A stretch of 64,000 bases of DNA, taken from contig JARKIP010000017.1 in the NCBI GenBank assembly GCA_029990175.1, forward strand, positions 11,798,001 through 11,862,000, in the 5' to 3' direction. This document shows positions 11,921 through 24,304 of the stretch, one piece after another. Origin of the DNA: Petunia secreta. Its lineage: Eukaryota > Streptophyta > Magnoliopsida > Solanales > Solanaceae. Each line of letters begins with the position of its first letter. Position 1 is the stretch's first letter. The position numbers and the translations under genes were made by a program. The notes under the pieces are model-generated. The model had not been told where the DNA came from. It saw only the letters and a program-made list of their open reading frames with translations, and ran no database searches.

Positions 11921-14900
11921 TCACCTGTCTTCGACAAAAATTCTGCCTATGAAATTTTGAAACCTCTTCGAGTAGAGTTTTGGATCGACAGCTGAGATTG
12001 AAGTGGGATCAGCTTGCAAGGATTTGTAAGCATGCTCAAGCTTCTTGCTAATATCATAATCCTGCAGGATGTCAATGATCCCAAAGTAAAGGACAACTTC
12101 ATAGACTTCCCCGCGGGAAGGGTGCATATTACCGAGCCCACCGGGAGTATACTGATCAAAATCACTCCTTCGTGCCATCCGCTCTGCTCTGGCAGGCATG
12201 TTAGCACCTAATTGAATCAAGGGTTTCCTGTAAGGACATAAAATTGAAGTAACTTCAGAGTCAGAAAAGGTTAAAACAATAACAAACATACCAAGCAGGG
12301 TTTGAAGAGGGTGAGATGCAGTGGCACATCCACAAATTTTTCCAAGGGTGTTCAAGCTTCAAAAAGAAAAATCTTTTTTTAAAATAAATGTATAAGCTGC
12401 GACTTGATCCTAGGTTATTTAGCTAATTTTGAACACCCTGCACCACTAGGCTAGCACTAACAACTGTGTCAAGGGTGTTCAAAACATAATATTTAGTCAT
12501 AAATAGTTAAATTTAGCGTATATGCACAGTATAATTTTTCGGCAAAGGTTGGTCGCTCTGACCACCCTTCTTATAAGGTGGCTAAGCCACTGGTGAGATG
12601 TACCGGACCTTACCCCACCAAGTTGGAGAGACAGTCAGGAAAGTTTAAGAAAACAAAACAAAACAAACAACGAGCTATTAAGTCTAGTCAAAGAAACAGG
12701 TTTCCTTCATGGCTGCAAAATCTTATTTTGGGGGATCACAGCTTAATTAGTTCAAGCCTCAAGGGGTTCTGCGAGAAAATCCCTTTCTACATTAGTGCAA
12801 AAACAAAACTAGATCAATATTAAAATCGGTAAGAAAACTTCAATGCTACCACAAAAAACCTTGTATGGTTACAACTCGGGGACAGTAGCAGCTGTAGAGC
12901 AAGAAGCAACATTCTGCCACCCTTGTAATTTATGGTTTATAACATTTGCAGGACCGAACAAGCCAACTCTCAGTAATTCCAACTAACCAAACCTCAAATT
13001 CATGGAGAATCATCACAATCCTAAGGTTACGTGTGTTAATGTAAGGGTCAATATAGCTCATAATGGTATACAAGCACAGATCATCAAAGAGCAATGGACA
13101 ACAATTTTCCTTCAAGGTTTCTGGTAGTAAGGTCTTATCACACACACTACTGCTCCACAATCTCTTTAAGTTCACAGGAATGTGAGCCTCAAAATGAAAC
13201 AGGTGAAAGTCACAAAGTATTTGCGGACGGAAAAAAGAGGAGTCACAAAGGATCTCAATTAGATAAAAATTTCTTCACTTTTTTCCAACAAAAGTAAATT
13301 CCAGGACAACAGCTCCAATTAACAGCAGCAAGGACCATTCTATTTTTTTATCAGAGCAAGAAGAATAATTCATACCGGCCAGCAAGAATCCTATCCATGT
13401 TTTGTAGCTCAGCTTCAAGGAAACGACAGCCACGCATGAACTTCTCATTTTGGAACGAATCATTCTTTCCTGAAAAGCAATCAGATATTCCTTTCAAAAT
13501 TTATTTTGGACTCGAAATAATTATTCCAGCTGAGAACAACCTGGCACAGACTTGTAACCTACCAGTACGCAAGAGGAATGGTGACAAACCCATCTTGTCA
13601 CCCGTATTATCATCTCGGAAGTGAAGACCAACCAAGAGACTGTAATCCATGATTCGCTCAGCTTCCAGAAATTCGCAATCACGATTGATTTGTCTGCAGA
13701 GAAGTCAAATTAATTGATGTGCAAGAACAAAATGATGGAATAATTACCATGTCAACAAAAGAATCCTTATACTTACTTGATCAGCTCTTCATACCAGTTC
13801 TGTTGGAGACGGAACACGAAGTTGAGATCAAGGTCTTTAAGGGTAGTGGTTTCGTCGATTTCTCCTTCAGGCTTATCTGTTGTGCGGCCATGTGAGGAAC
13901 CTTTCAGGTCAAAGCGTCTGTGAATACGATATTCAGAGCAGAACAAGTTGCCCATCACAATGAACCGTGTCTGAAACCAATTAAATAAAAGAATATCAGT
14001 CATGTTTAGCCTAGCACTAGTCTAAAGAGTCAAAGTTAGTTTCAGTTTGACATACCTTGACACCGCCAATTGGTTTGACGCAGTGGACACCGTAGAATTT
14101 TGTGACAAGGGAATTTTCATAACGACAAACGTGTTGATAATAACTTGGAAGCATCTTGATTAGCACCTATATAACCAATTGCAGTATTCAAACTCATTAG
14201 AAAATTGAGCATTATCTAACAGAGACCAAAATCCCATCCACCCAAGTTCAAAAGCATTAGATTTAGAAAGAAAAATACAGTTAACCAACCACAATACGAT
14301 GACCTGTTTTATATTAAGTCAAAGAGGTAGGCAACTAACCTTGACTTCTGATTTTTTCACAGTTTTGATCATAAACCTATCATCCTGAGTCAAATAGAAG
14401 AAGCTTCCACTCTTCCCCGGAGAAGACAGCTCTCTCAAGGCATCATTTCCACAGATTGCCAGCATGTAATCTGCTGGATCCACTTGGAAAAGTTCTCTCA
14501 AATGTCTGGATAACCCAACAACCAACCAACCAACCTTTTTTAGAAACTTTCATGGTTTTCAACAACGATTAAAGTAATATCAAATTTTTAGATAAATTAA
14601 CAGTCAACAAAGAGTAACAGTCAAAGTAATATCGATGTCAAATTATCATTTGAGTACATGTTTCGACAAATGATACCTAAACACAACTGGGCAATAATCC
14701 TTCCAACGGAAATCAGTAGATTGATGAGGGGGTGTAATTTTGGACCCTTCAGGTGGGAATCTGGTCCAGAACTTCTCATTAGGATCAAAATCACTTGGTT
14801 TAAGATCCCGCAATATGGAAGCATGCTTCCCAACTGAATACCTGTAAAATACCACCATTAAGATACAACGATTGTAACAAAAAAATGCAATAAAAACATA

Positions 14901-16137
14901 CAATAGGCAGTCCTCTATTAAGTAGTAGCACTATTATATACCTAATGCCCAACTGGAGATTGAGCATCAAATCGTAATTCTTATGGCCTTTGGATATAGT
15001 GAGTCCTGGCTTCTTTTGTTCTCCACTAAAGCAGCAAGGATTTCTCCTAAACTGCTTAAGTCCATCGAATCCAAAGCCATCCCTGTAAATCATGGAGGCC
15101 TCTACATTATCAATAATATCACAAGTAATGTCACCAGCTTCACCATCCGACTCCCAAATGCAAATCCGTGGGAAATTCCTTTCCGTCATACTTCCCCTTG
15201 CCCCATCTACGGATGACCTCTTCTTGTTCCCCATATTCATCACTACCACCCCACAATCTTCATCCGCAGCCACTAAAGGCGCTGCTAACTTGTGACCAAA
15301 CAATCCATCTTCCACATTTTCTTTCCTATTGTTGTTTGCCGGATAAAAAGTACCATTAAGAATTTGATTATTATGATGGTGTTGCTGATTCTTACTCCAA
15401 CACCCAATATAGCAACTACCATCAGGCCAAGTGAAAACCCCGTGACCTTTCGGAACACCAGCTTCCCAATTGCCATCATACCTATTCCCATTAGCCCATA
15501 TCAACACACCCCTGCCATGAATATCCCCATTTTTCCATTCACCAACATACTCATTCCCATTCTTCCAAACATACCTCCCTTGTCCATCCTGATAATTCCT
15601 TTTCCAATGTCCTTCATAATAATCCCCATTACTGTAATGCTTCTGCCCGTACCCGTGCTTCCGATCCGCAGACCAGGAACCCTTATACATATCCCCATCG
15701 GATCCGATAAAAGTACCGGTACCCTCCATACGACCCGACTTGAATTCGCCTTCAAAGGTAGCTCCAGATGGCCAAGAAAACTTGCCTTTACCAGAAGCTT
15801 TACCTCTTTTCCAGTCGCCTTCATACATGCAGCCATCTTTCCATAAATACTTGCCGGATCCATGAGGTGAACTGCCGGAGAAGTTACCTATGTATAGATC
15901 CCCATTTGGAAGGTGCTTTTCTACTAGTACACTACAACTGGTGGTGGTTGTACCAGATGCTGTACTGATTGTACTTATGTCTGTAGGAATCACTTTCCGT
16001 GATGTTGCTTGGGATTTGCTCCGAGGGATTATGATAACTGACCTCGGTGTTGTTGTGGTTGTTGTTTCTACTTTTTCCTCTTCATCATCCTTTCTTTTAA
16101 TACTACATATTTCATCAATCTGACGAGTATCAGGCAT
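11921..16137 (-). CDS. PIP5K: Phosphatidylinositol-4-phosphate 5-kinase, MORN-repeat type (8 exons)
   Basis: Makes PtdIns(4,5)P2 from PtdIns4P at the plasma membrane. Coding exons on the minus strand: 16137-14942, 14841-14677, 14505-14340, 14166-14056, 13970-13777, 13693-13563, 13469-13376, 12227-11921. All introns are GT-AG and the exons total 2364 bp, that is 787 codons plus TGA. The start is the ATG at 16137; the frame further upstream has a stop and no ATG. Residues 79-248 hold eight MORN repeats (GDxYxGxW type). The kinase domain covers about 395-785: glycine loop KSGSFFY (485-491), Lys501 in FMIKTVKK, the MDYSLL catalytic segment (626-631), IID (736-738), and the activation-loop region ending KLYSKRF (769-775). 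Residues 16-65 are Lys/Glu- and Ser/Thr-rich. Length and the PNGDLYIGNFSG start of the repeats resemble the Arabidopsis PIP5K4/5 group; the exact orthologue is inferred. No disabling change is visible. Confidence 0.95.
12319..12592. mobile_element. hAT-type MITE in intron 7 of the PIP5K gene
   Basis: A 274-bp insert begins CAGTGGC and ends GCCACTG, with GTGAGATG repeated exactly on both sides (12311-12318 and 12593-12600): an 8-bp duplication as made by hAT transposases. It has no coding capacity. It lies in the 1148-bp intron between the last two coding exons and does not touch the splice sites. Confidence 0.88.
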
Positions 16138-16600
16138 TTCAATAATGGTGTTGTTTAACTTAGTCCTTTTGTTCTTCAACTATTGCCGGCAATGGATATG
16201 CCGGAGCATCTCCGGCCACTACTTCTTCTTTGCAATATCCGTCAGCGAATCTTTTATTTTTTTATTTCTCTCTTTAGAGACTAATAATGGGAAAGATAGA
16301 TAGACAGAGAGAGAGAGAGGGAGTCACGATGGGCTTTGTTGTCTTGGGAGAGTATCACAAGCACAACATAGATAGAGAGAGAGAAGTTGAGATAGAAAAG
16401 GGAAAAAATAACAAGACATCGAAAATAATAAAGTAGAGAGAGATGGAGCCACAAGGAAATGTGAACTGTGAGATTGTTTTTTAATTTTTTTCCTTTTCCA
16501 GATGGGGAGGACGGAGATAGGTAAGGTTTGCTTTTTGTTTTTTGGTTAATTAACATTACGCTTTCCACCCTACCCATCTTAAATGCTTCATCCATCCACC
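16138..16600 (-). promoter_or_regulatory. 5' leader/promoter region of the PIP5K gene with CT microsatellite
   Basis: Upstream of the kinase ATG (minus strand) lie CT-rich stretches at about 16294-16322 and 16371-16384 on the coding-strand sense, as is common in plant 5' leaders. Transcription start and TATA box cannot be fixed from sequence alone. Confidence 0.4.
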
Positions 16601-16839
16601 TAATTTTGATCTACAATTTCATAAATAAGATTAGTAGATACTACTAGTATTTATTGACTTTAAGACAAAGTTAAATGCAAAAGTATAATTTGTTAGGAAG
16701 AGTAAGATGCAGCAAATCTTACCTCTACCTTGAGTAAGGTAGAGAATTATTTTCAATAGACCTTCATGTCAAAAAAATAGTTTTTGAAACAGGTCTGGAA
16801 AAGAAATACAAGAATACATTTTTAAGATGAAAATGTCAA

Positions 16840-16946
16840 GGCGCATCCAAGGATGTGGTTTAGTGGTCAATAAACTGGGAAGAACGCTATGGTCTTAGGT
16901 TCAAATCCTAGCGGTGGCAAAAAATACTAGGTATTTCTTCCCATCT
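16840..16946 (+). mobile_element. tRNA-derived SINE fragment (SolS-like)
   Basis: An A-box-like GTGGTTTAGTGG and a B-box GGTTCAAATCC stand about 40 bp apart, followed by a short tRNA-unrelated part ending at CCATCTAGCC. The order and wording match the head of Solanaceae SINEs as I know them. The 3' part and tail are missing, so it is truncated. Confidence 0.7.
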
Positions 16947-17038
16947 AGCCTGAACACTGGCATTATTAAAAGAATGTCAATGTAAAAGTAACAACATCAA
17001 AATAACTACCTTCTACCCTAATTTCTGGTCTTCATAAG

Positions 17039-17789
17039 TGATGCCGGGCAAACTAGCTCGAGACCTTTTACGAGAAGCCAAGCCAAAGCTATACAAGACG
17101 CTCACCTACGCTTGGTTTGGAGAGGCGTGGATGATGTGAGCTCGGGAGGGGACTTGAAGACAATGCCATTGGAGCTCAATCCATGTGGAAACAGGGCAGG
17201 AAACAGTGCAGGAAGCAGGGGAGCAAAACAGGGCATAACAGGGGAGCACCTGCTGAGCTTACTGCCTGAAGCTGAACTTTTGTTCTTCGCGATCGCGTGC
17301 ACACCATCGCGATCGCGAAGAGGAATCATTTTGTCTTCGCCGTCGCGCCTTGTCCCGCGCGATCGCGCGACCCAGCTTTTAAGTGTGCCTCGCGATCGCA
17401 TATATCCCTGCGCGATCGCGATGAACACTTGGGCAGCTGCGGACCAGAATCTAGGAAAACTTGTAAAGGGGTGTTATAAATACACCCCTCTTTCATTTAT
17501 TGCTCTTTACCTTACCTTGAACACAAAACACATTAAATGAGCATTGCTCTTGACATTGTAACCATTTTGGCTTGAATCAATTGGATGAATCCAAGTTGCT
17601 CTTCAATCCGTCTTCGATCATTCTATTTGCTAGAGCCTCGTGTCTCTTGAGGATAGTTGCTTAGCGTAGGTGATTCTTTCCAATCGTTTGGGGTGTAACG
17701 GAACAAGTTCTTCGTTGCTACTCGAACTTTAGTGTAAGTCTCGTCTCGTTTTTATCTCTTTATCGCTTTCGTAGGTTTACCCTGCATCA
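17039..17789 (+). repeat. 5' LTR of element B (751 bp)
   Basis: Begins TGATGCCGGG, ends CTGCATCA. It holds a cluster of CGCGATCGCG-type palindromes at 17288-17420 and a TATA box (TATAAATA, 17475) set inside a perfect inverted repeat (AGGGGTGT...ACACCCCT, 17467-17489). Confidence 0.95.
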
Positions 17790-17791
17790 GT

Positions 17792-17803
17792 TGGTATCAG
17801 AGC
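17792..17803 (+). promoter_or_regulatory. Primer binding site of element B (initiator tRNA-Met)
   Basis: TGGTATCAGAGC, two bases after the LTR, is complementary to the 3' end of plant initiator tRNA-Met and would prime minus-strand cDNA. Confidence 0.9.
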
Positions 17804-19084
17804 AAGGCTAGGGTTGCGTTCTTACGAACCCTCGTCCTACTCTTCGTGCTTGTCATCTTTGTTCCGTGTTTAATTTCTTGTTCTTGTTCTTGTTATATTG
17901 AAAAAGAAGAAAAAAAAATTCAAAAACTTGAAAACCCAAAAATTTGATAGAAATCGCTTGTTGTTACGATTTTGTTAGTGTTGATTATCGGGGATTGTTT
18001 GTTTATGTAATCTCGACAATTGGGAACCAACAAAACACGTTTTGGAGTTGAAAATCAAAAGTTGAAAATTTTGAACCCTAGGTTGAATATTTTGCAAAAT
18101 TTGCTAGAACTCGATTGATGTTGTGAACTCTTGTTTGTTTGGTATCGGGGTTTACTCCTTATAGTTTTCCCGTTGTTTTGATACCACCATAACATCATTT
18201 GGAGTGTTGTAGTGAAAATCAAATTTGTGGTTCTTGAAGGTTTTGAAAATTTTGAAGAAGCTTGACCAAAAATCATTGAAACAAGTTGTTTGTTGGGTGT
18301 TTGTGTGTTAAACCCAGTGGGAATTGATTACTACAGTTGGGAACACCATTTGGAAGCTTGAAAACTGAAATAAATTGAATTTGGGTTGTTTGTGTGCCAA
18401 AAACTGCAGTTTTTCTGTCGAGTTTCTGGTTCTGCTGAACAGGCCTGCGCGATCGCGCAAGGTCTCACGCGAATGCGCCCAACTGCATTTTTGTTCATCG
18501 CGATCGCGCCACTCTTCACGCGATCGCGAAGGGTAACAATTTCCAGAATTTCCTGAACTGGGGCAGAACGTTCGCAAAGCTATCGTAACAGTTTCCAACC
18601 ACCAAAACTCCCATAGCATCATCAAGTATGGTGAGTTTCTAGATCACAAACCAAAATTCATCCAATTCCGAATCCGTTTAGTGACGATTCGATCTTTGAA
18701 CATTTGATCACGTCACTTCCGGTTAGTACTTTGAGGGTAACACTTCTACCTAATTAGTACTAATCCATTGTGCGAATAGGATCCTCGTGCCTAGAAGGAG
18801 AGTAGAATTCAAAGAAGATTCGTAGTTAATTGTTTGGTTCAAGTGCACACCAAATAGCTTAGCGTTTATCGAGTCCCATTGAATCCACTCTTCCCGAAGA
18901 GCATTTGGTTCTTGTATTTTGGTTTGATCATTGAGAAGGTTGCGCAACTACGAGGAGGCCATTGATCTCAAGCTTGTGTGAACCTAATCCCAACTTGAGT
19001 GAACCCGAGCGACAAACAAAAGTGAGGGAGTGAGTGAGGACTTTTACTCTAATCTCTTTTCTTGTTTTTGACTGTTGTAGGTAC
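17804..19084 (+). other. Untranslated leader of element B with second palindrome cluster
   Basis: About 1.3 kb between primer site and gag ATG, without a long frame. CGCGATCGCG-type motifs recur at 18447-18532. The leader ends CTGTTGTAG|GTAC just before the ATG at 19085, resembling a 3' splice site with a pyrimidine-rich approach. Confidence 0.6.
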
Positions 19085-22000
19085 ATGGCGGAGGAGAAAG
19101 CAAAGAGTACCATTGAGGTTCCAACCGACTTCTTGGCTAGTTTGCTAGCCGAGGTGAAGGCCTTAAACCTTAAGATGGAAACTTTTGAAAAGGAGAGGAC
19201 CCCGAGCGTCCCAAAAGATACCGGTGAAGGTACTAGTGATGATTCAATCATGAAACCGGATCAACATGCGGAGCTAGTTCGTCGACAACGGTTGAGGGAT
19301 GAGGCTCTTGCTAGAGAAAGAATGTTGGGCAATCCCCAACCTTTGGGCAATCCCCAATGAGATGTTCCATTCCTAAGGCCTCGGAGAAATGTTGCACCTC
19401 TTGAGCAAGTCGATGAAGCTCAAGAAGGGGAGGGCCTCGGACTTGATGATGATTACTTTGATGCTCCCTATCCAAATAGGAGAGCGATGAATGGAGGCCG
19501 AGGTGTAGATAGAGGTCATGGGCGAGGTCGAGGACCTCCAAGAGCTTACATGGGAAGAAACTTGGGAAGGGAATATGATGATGTTGATGACAACTATGGG
19601 GTTCAACCGGAACCAAACCGAGGGGGTCGTGACACTAACCTCAATAGTGTCAAGTCACTATCCCTCCTTTTAAAGGGGCTAGTGATCCAGAAGCATTTCT
19701 TGAATGGAAGGTCCAATTGGAGCGGGTCTTTGACACAAATGATATGACCGAGGAGAAGAAGGCCACTTATGATATATCATCATTTGAGTCCTATGCCTCT
19801 ACTTGGTGGGAATCCATCAAGCGTTCAAGGAGAAGACTTGGGTTGCGGATGAACATCACTTGGGAAAAGTTGAAAAAAGTTATGAACAACAAGTATGTGA
19901 CTCCCAAGTATCGACAAGAGCAACTCAAAAAGCTCTATGAATTGAAGCAAGGTTACAAGTCCGTTGATGAATATTTCAACGACTTTGAGAAAAACCGGAT
20001 GGCTCTTGATATGGAAACGGAGGATGAGGAACAAGCTATCATCCGTTTCAAAAGTGGTTTGAGTAGGGAGATTGCCTCCCAATTGAGACTTCACATCTTC
20101 CACTCCTTACAAGATGTTTGTGATGCCGCGGTTGAAGCCGAGAAATGGCTCAAAGAAGAGAAGGTTCCTCACTATAGGGGTACTACCACTACCACTCCAT
20201 CAACTCGCACCAAAGAATGGAAAAGCCCATATGCTAGTGGAGCAAGTGGGAGTCGAGAAGTGAAGAAGCCTTTTGAAAAGGCCACCCCGAGAAGCGACCA
20301 CAAAAAGGTTGGAGGTATTTCTAAAACTACTTTAAATACTCCTTCTTCTTCTTCTTTCCAATGTCATAAATGTAAGGGTTACGGACACTTTGCTAAAGAG
20401 TGCCCTACCCGGAAAACAATGATTGTGATGGATGATGGGTTGGTCTATGAGGGTGAAAGTGAGTCCGAGGGTGAAGTTGAAGAGGAGAGTGAGGAAGTTG
20501 AGGGTGAGGAGAGAGCGACGGAGGGGGATGATCCTAATATGTTCCTTGTGGTGCGTCGCATTTTGGGAACCATGTTGAGTGAGGAGAGGGAGGATGAGCA
20601 AAGGGAGAACTTGTTCCATGCCCGGTGTAGAGTGAAGGGGCAAGTTTGTTCCATGATTATTTACTCGGGTAGTTGTGCAAATGTGGTGAGCCAATCCTTG
20701 GTCTGACAATTGAAGTTGACTACCATTAAACACCCGAGCCCCTACCGTTTGCAATGGCTAAGTGAGTGTGGGGAGTTGAGGGTAGTGAAGCAAGTCTTGA
20801 TTAGATTCAAGATTGGGAACTATCAAGATGAACACATGTTTGACGTGGTGCCAATGCAAGCTTGCCACCTTATGTTTGGAAGGCCTTGGCAATACGACAA
20901 ACAAGTGGTTCATGATGGCCGGGCCAAAACTTATACGGTTAGGCATGAGGGAAAAAGGTTTGTGCTTACACCTTTGACCCCAAAACAAGTAAGTGAAGAC
21001 TATCGGCGCATGAAAGAGTTGAGGGAAGCGGCTAAGGCCAAGTCCCCGGTTGTAGCCAAACCTTTGGCCGTGACTCCACCGTCTTCCACCGGTGGCATGT
21101 GTGCCATGATGCAACCGGGTGAATATTTTAGGGGAAATGATGGCACCAAGATGCTCATATGCCTAGTGCACAAAGGTATGGTTTTAAATTCCGAAAGTGA
21201 TTATTTATCTAACCCTAACCCTTTGCCTAGTGCCATTGACAATGTTTTGAAGGTCTTTGAGGACATGTTCCCGGAAGAGATGCCGGATGGATTACCTCCC
21301 TTGAGGGGTATTGAACATCAAATTGATTTTGTCCCGGGATCTCAAATCCCCAACAAGCCGGCATATAGAAGCAATCCCGAGGACACAAGGGAGTTGCAAA
21401 AGCAAATTGATGAATTGCTTACAAAAGGCTTGGTGAGGGAAAGCTTGAGTCCTTGTGCCGTGCCCGTGATCCTCGTTCCAAAGAAGGATGGCACTTGGAG
21501 GATGTGTGTGGATTGTCGAGCGGTCAACAAGATCACGGTAAAGTATCGACACCCCATACCTCGTTTGGATGATATGTTGGATGAGCTTAGTGGTTCTAGT
21601 GTCTTTTCAAAAATCGACCTTAGGTCCGGCTACCATCAAATCCGGATGAAACCCGGGGATGAATGGAAAACCGCATTCAAGACCAAGTTTGGTCTATATG
21701 AATGGTTGGTGATGCCCTTTGGCCTCTCCAACGCACCTAGCACTTTCATGAGATTAATGAACCACGTACTTAAGCTATTCATCAACAAATTCGTGGTCGT
21801 CTATTTTGATGACATATTGATTTATAGCAAGTCAATAGACGACCATGTGGGCCACTTGAGTCAAGTGCTTAAAGTGCTACGAGCCGAAAAGCTCTATGCC
21901 AACTTTAAGAAGTGTGCCTTTTGTGTTGAAAAAGTTGTCTTTTTGGGCTTTGTTGTTAGTGTCAATGGTGTGGAAGTTGATGAGTCCAAAGTTGAAGCCA

Positions 22001-22353
22001 TTAGAGATTGGCCTACTCCTACCACCGTTTCTCATGTGAGGAGTTTCCATGGCCTTGCTAGTTTCTATAGGCGCTTTGTTAGAAACTTTAGCACCATTGC
22101 CGCACCACTCACTGAGTTGGTGAAGAAAGATAAATCCTTTGTGTAGGGGGATCTTCAAGAGAGAGCTTTCCAAGAATTGAAAAGTAGGTTGAGTACCGCC
22201 CCCTTGCTACAATTGCCCGAGTTCGGGAAGGCTTTTGAGGTTGAGTGTGATGCCTCGGGGGTGGGAATTGGGGGTGTTCTCATGCAAGAAGGGAACCCGT
22301 TGCCTACTTTAGTGAGAAGTTGAAGGGCGCAACCTTGAATTACTCCACGTATG
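19085..22353 (+). pseudogene. gag-pol: Gag-protease-RT-RNase H (5' part) of element B, broken
   Basis: Starts MAEEKAKST at 19085. Breaks: TGA at 19358, a one-base loss near 19654, TGA at 20704, TAG at 22144 (Trp codon changed) and a one-base loss near 22296. The CCHC knuckle is intact (near 20360). The protease active site reads IIYSGS: the codon at 20662 gives Tyr where the catalytic Asp is expected. RT is well preserved, with FSKIDLRSGYHQI (about 21607) and YFDD (about 21803). The frame is cut at 22353 in RNase H, in the STYDKEL segment, by insertion of N. The rest of the frame resumes at 29890. Confidence 0.92.
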
Positions 22354-23104
22354 TGATGCAGCCCGAACACGTGCTGATCAAGTGTTCGATCCACCGAGGA
22401 GACCGATGACAAGAAGCCAAGCCAAGCTGCTGCACGATGTGCATGTTCACTTAGCCTGGCCGAAGGAAAACAATTGCTCCGAAGCTGAGTGGCCGAGCTC
22501 AAGAATCGAAGGCATTATCTTCAGATTTGAGCCCGATGGCAAAGTGACCGAGGACAATGAGCTCGAAGACAATTGAGCGTCCGAAGGAAACAAGTGTGTC
22601 CGAGCAGACAATCGAGAACCGAAGCCAAGGCTTACCGAAGTCAAAGTCTGCCGAACACATTTTAACTCAGCCCTGCGTGGCTTATTTCTATTGGTCAACT
22701 GTGACCCTTTTACTAGTTTACCCTTAGTATTTCCTATATAAACCTTGTTTCCTTTCATTGTAGATAGCTAGTTTTTGAACATTGATGAATTGAATGAAAG
22801 TGCCGAGCACATTTCTTCTTGTCTCCGTCGTGAGCAAAACCCCGGTGAGGGCTTTTAAGGACTTGTGGCTTTCGGTTAGTCCGATTGAACATTCCGCTTG
22901 ATCATTCAGTTTGCAAGAGGCAATGTTCTCTTGAGGATTGTTGCATAGTATAGGTGATCCTTGTATCCCTTTTGATTGAGCTTTGAGACAGGTTCCTCAC
23001 TGTTCTTTCGAAAGAAGCAAGTTTTGTCTTGCTTCTATCTTTATCTTTCTTGTTTGTTCTTCCGCGTTTGTGCTAGCAACCCCTTCGGGAATTGTATTGC
23101 ACCA
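22354..23104 (+). repeat. 5' LTR of element N (751 bp)
   Basis: Begins TGATGCAGCC and ends ATTGCACCA. A TATA-like CTATATAAACC lies at about 22733. The same sequence, apart from two substitutions, forms the 3' LTR. Confidence 0.96.
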
Positions 23105-23107
23105 TCT

Positions 23108-23119
23108 TGGTATCAGAGC
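23108..23119 (+). promoter_or_regulatory. Primer binding site of element N (initiator tRNA-Met)
   Basis: TGGTATCAGAGC begins three bases after the LTR end. Confidence 0.9.
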
Positions 23120-24304
23120 ACGGTTTGAGTTTGTTCTTACAACCTCAATCCTGTTCATTATCTTCGTGCGATTTTGTGTCTTTGTTTCCTTTTCGTGTTC
23201 TTGAATTTTGTTACTGTTGGTGTTGTTATTTTACAAAAAAAAAAAGTGTTAAAAAGAAAATTCAAAAATTATGTTTGATTGTTGGTTGTTTGGGAAAAAT
23301 AACCATTGATTCTTGTTCACCATCAAGTTCCGAATCCAACAAGTACCCGACGTACCAATTTCGTGACTAGGGTTTCTTGGTGAATTTTTGGACTGTTTTG
23401 AGCTTTAATGGTGACTGAAAACTCGAACCCCACTGTGTTTGGAAGAAACCGGTGAAGATTGGTGGTTCTTGAGTGATTTGGGTTTGTTTGTTGCTTAAAA
23501 ATCGAAGTTCTGAGCTTAAATCGAAGTCCGTACGCCGGAAACTTGTTACAAAGTCGTAACAGTGTACGACTCGAACGAGCTGGTTCTTAGCTCGAAGAAC
23601 TGAATTCCTCCGATGCTGATGAAACCGGAGTCGATAAAGCAACCCAGATCTGTTGAAATTCGTGGTCAGTGAACCGAAGTTGTTGTGTCCGTACGCCGGA
23701 GCAAAGTCACTGTTCCATTGAAGAAGAAAGGGGTTAAAATTTTAACATCAAAACCCCAGGTGAAAATTGTCGGCTGAAAAAGGAAAGTGGATAAGGTAAA
23801 ACCCTATCCGTACCAAGGAGGGACCACTCTTGTACGGACAGGAGTGGGTGTGATCGAAAAAGATTCTAAAAGGGAATCAAAGGGTAGATTCTCCTAGGTT
23901 CTCACTTTCTTTCGTGTCAAAATTCTAGTTAGTGGATCTTTTGAGTAATTGTCCTACTCAAGGTCGTACTAACTCTTTTAAGCTGATAGGAATTCGTGCG
24001 AAGGGGTGACCGAAGTCCAAACTTTCGTAGAAATTCCTTTGACTCCCCGAGCTCAGTTGAAAAGCGTCCGTTCCATCGAGTCGAACATCACTTCACTCTT
24101 CCCGAAGAGGCAGTGACTATTGTCGAACTTGAAGGATCTTAGAGGACCGATCAATCAGACGAGCCACTGTTACCAAGTCCTTGAGTGATCAAAAATCGAA
24201 CCCATAAATTGAGTGGACCCGAGTGCCACCCATCAAAGGTGAGGGAGTGTGTGAGGTGATTTCTAACCCTAACTTTTGTTTGATCTTTGACTTGCGCAGG
24301 TACA
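23120..24304 (+). other. Untranslated leader of element N
   Basis: 1.2 kb without a long frame. GTCCGTACGCCGGA occurs twice (about 23526 and 23687). The 3' end has a branch-point-like CTAACCCTAAC (about 24263), a T-rich stretch and TTGCGCAG|GTACA just before the ATG, a good 3' splice site candidate. Confidence 0.6.

Noticed and set aside
15292..15846. 184-codon + strand frame opposite kinase exon 1
   Set aside because: Shadow of the MORN repeats on the other strand; composition is the complement of the Gly-rich repeat.
17288..17420. CRISPR-like array of CGCGATCGCG motifs
   Set aside because: Plant nuclear LTR context, irregular spacing and 8-10 bp palindromes; not a CRISPR array.
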